A DNA stretch of 6,213 bases from Candidatus Hodarchaeota archaeon (GTDB taxonomy: Archaea; Asgardarchaeota; Heimdallarchaeia; Hodarchaeales; YT1-057), in the NCBI GenBank assembly GCA_016839955.1, contig JAEOTI010000038.1:1-6213 (forward strand), in the 5' to 3' direction. The position numbers and the translations under genes are program-made. Below, piece by piece: positions 5,454 through 6,213 of this stretch. The first letter of the stretch is position 1; every line of letters starts with the position of its first letter. The notes beneath the pieces are model-generated. The model was not told the origin of the DNA, ran no database searches, and saw nothing but the letters and a program-made list of their open reading frames with translations.

Positions 5454-6213
5454 ATGGATTCAATCCTAGTTGAACGAATAATGACAAAGAAAGTTATCAC
5501 TGTTTCTATTCCAGGATCTCGAACAGATCTTCTTGAAGCAATAGAAACTCATAGAAAAAGTGCTTTTCCTGTAGTTAAAGAAGGTTCTAAAGAACTAGTT
5601 GGTATTGTAGGTCGTGCTGATTTATTATCTAAATCGAGTGAAACCCAACTCTCATTATTAATGAATGATTCTCCTCCTACTCTTTCACCATCTGCTCGTG
5701 TAGCAGAAGCAGCGAACCTTTTATTGAAAAGAGGAAATCACAGAGTATGTATCGTGAAAAATGGAGAATTATTAGGCATCATTTCAGTTGCTGATGTCGT
5801 CCGGAAACTAATGGTTTCATTCAAAGACCCAATGGAAGTCAAAGATCTTTATCGAGAAGGAACCGCGGCGGTATGGGAGAAAACACCTTTAGATGTTACA
5901 GGATCGATTTTAAGTCTATCTGGTCAACAAGCTCTTCCTGTACTTGACGATAATGGTGGTTTAGTTGGAATTGTCTCTGCTTTTGACCTAATGAAAGTAG
6001 CAGAGATAATAGACTCTGAAAACGTTACATCACTTGGAGCTGGGGCGGAATACGAACCAGGTTCATGGGATAGTGCATCAATTTTCGTGATTGCTACAAA
6101 AAATCTTGTTTTTCCTAAGAATAGGACAGTTGGAGAAATAATGACAAAAGATGTGGAAACTGTTTATATTGACTCCAAGTTGAAGGATGTTGCTCGTAAG
6201 TTTAAAAATCGCG
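5454..6213 (+). CDS. Multi-CBS-domain protein, C-terminus cut by window edge
   Basis: This soluble protein is open for 253 codons to the right edge. It has at least three complete CBS domains and part of a fourth. CBS1 (about 3-60) has FPVVKEGS and ELVGIVGRADLL (47-58). CBS2 (about 66-120) has HRVCIVKNG and ELLGIISVADVV (105-116). CBS3 (about 125-185) has ALPVLDDNG and LVGIVSAFDLM (170-180). CBS4 begins at VGEIMTKDVETV (226-237), echoing VERIMTKKVITV at 6-17. CBS pairs usually bind AMP, ATP, S-adenosylmethionine or similar ligands and dimerise, so a nucleotide- or energy-sensing role is likely. The target is unknown and no catalytic domain is seen in the visible part. The linker at 190-225 (with GAGAEYEPGSWD, 195-206) is not typical CBS sequence. 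The ATG is preceded by GGAG (5442-5445) with eight bases of spacing. Confidence 0.92.
   Translation, partial: MDSILVERIMTKKVITVSIPGSRTDLLEAIETHRKSAFPVVKEGSKELVGIVGRADLLSKSSETQLSLLMNDSPPTLSPSARVAEAANLLLKRGNHRVCIVKNGELLGIISVADVVRKLMVSFKDPMEVKDLYREGTAAVWEKTPLDVTGSILSLSGQQALPVLDDNGGLVGIVSAFDLMKVAEIIDSENVTSLGAGAEYEPGSWDSASIFVIATKNLVFPKNRTVGEIMTKDVETVYIDSKLKDVARKFKNR

Overview
This AT-rich window comes from an archaeon. The evidence is a single-zinc-ribbon ribosomal protein of the archaeal eL40 (L40e) type, an archaeal Sec61-beta translocon subunit of 60 residues with one membrane helix, TATA-like boxes ahead of several genes, and Shine-Dalgarno-like sites ahead of others. The eL40 N-terminus (MPVTEPEKLAIAR...) resembles TACK/Asgard forms as I remember them more than euryarchaeal ones. 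I would place the source in that broad group but cannot name a lineage from the sequence alone.

Layout. Positions 1-1632 (minus) hold most of glmS, the glutamine-dependent glucosamine-6-phosphate synthase, with its C-terminus cut by the left edge. Upstream on the same strand, at 1779-1940, is the short gene for eL40. The 146-bp spacer between them carries a terminator-like hairpin, a TATA-like box and a possible leader hairpin for glmS. A 423-bp divergent gap (1941-2363) separates eL40 from sucC-sucD (2364-4368, plus), the two subunits of succinyl-CoA synthetase, spaced 16 bp apart. Converging on sucD, 23 bp away, is a 118-residue alpha-helical protein that I do not recognise with certainty (4392-4748, minus). 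A 379-bp gap follows (4749-5127). It holds no gene I can defend but contains a less AT-rich island, hairpins and a 20-bp palindrome. Then come the Sec61-beta gene (5128-5310, plus, GTG start) and a multi-CBS-domain protein (5454 to the right edge, plus, cut at 253 residues).

How the genes relate. The content is mostly housekeeping: amino-sugar synthesis (GlmS), translation (eL40), the citric acid cycle (SucCD), protein export (Sec61-beta) and a probable adenine-nucleotide sensor (CBS protein). Apart from the sucCD operon, the neighbours do not form one pathway. I see no mobile element, CRISPR array, tRNA or rRNA. I do not see a clear new multi-gene system. The points worth a second look are the glmS leader, the unexplained structured sequences in the two large gaps, and the orphan helical protein.
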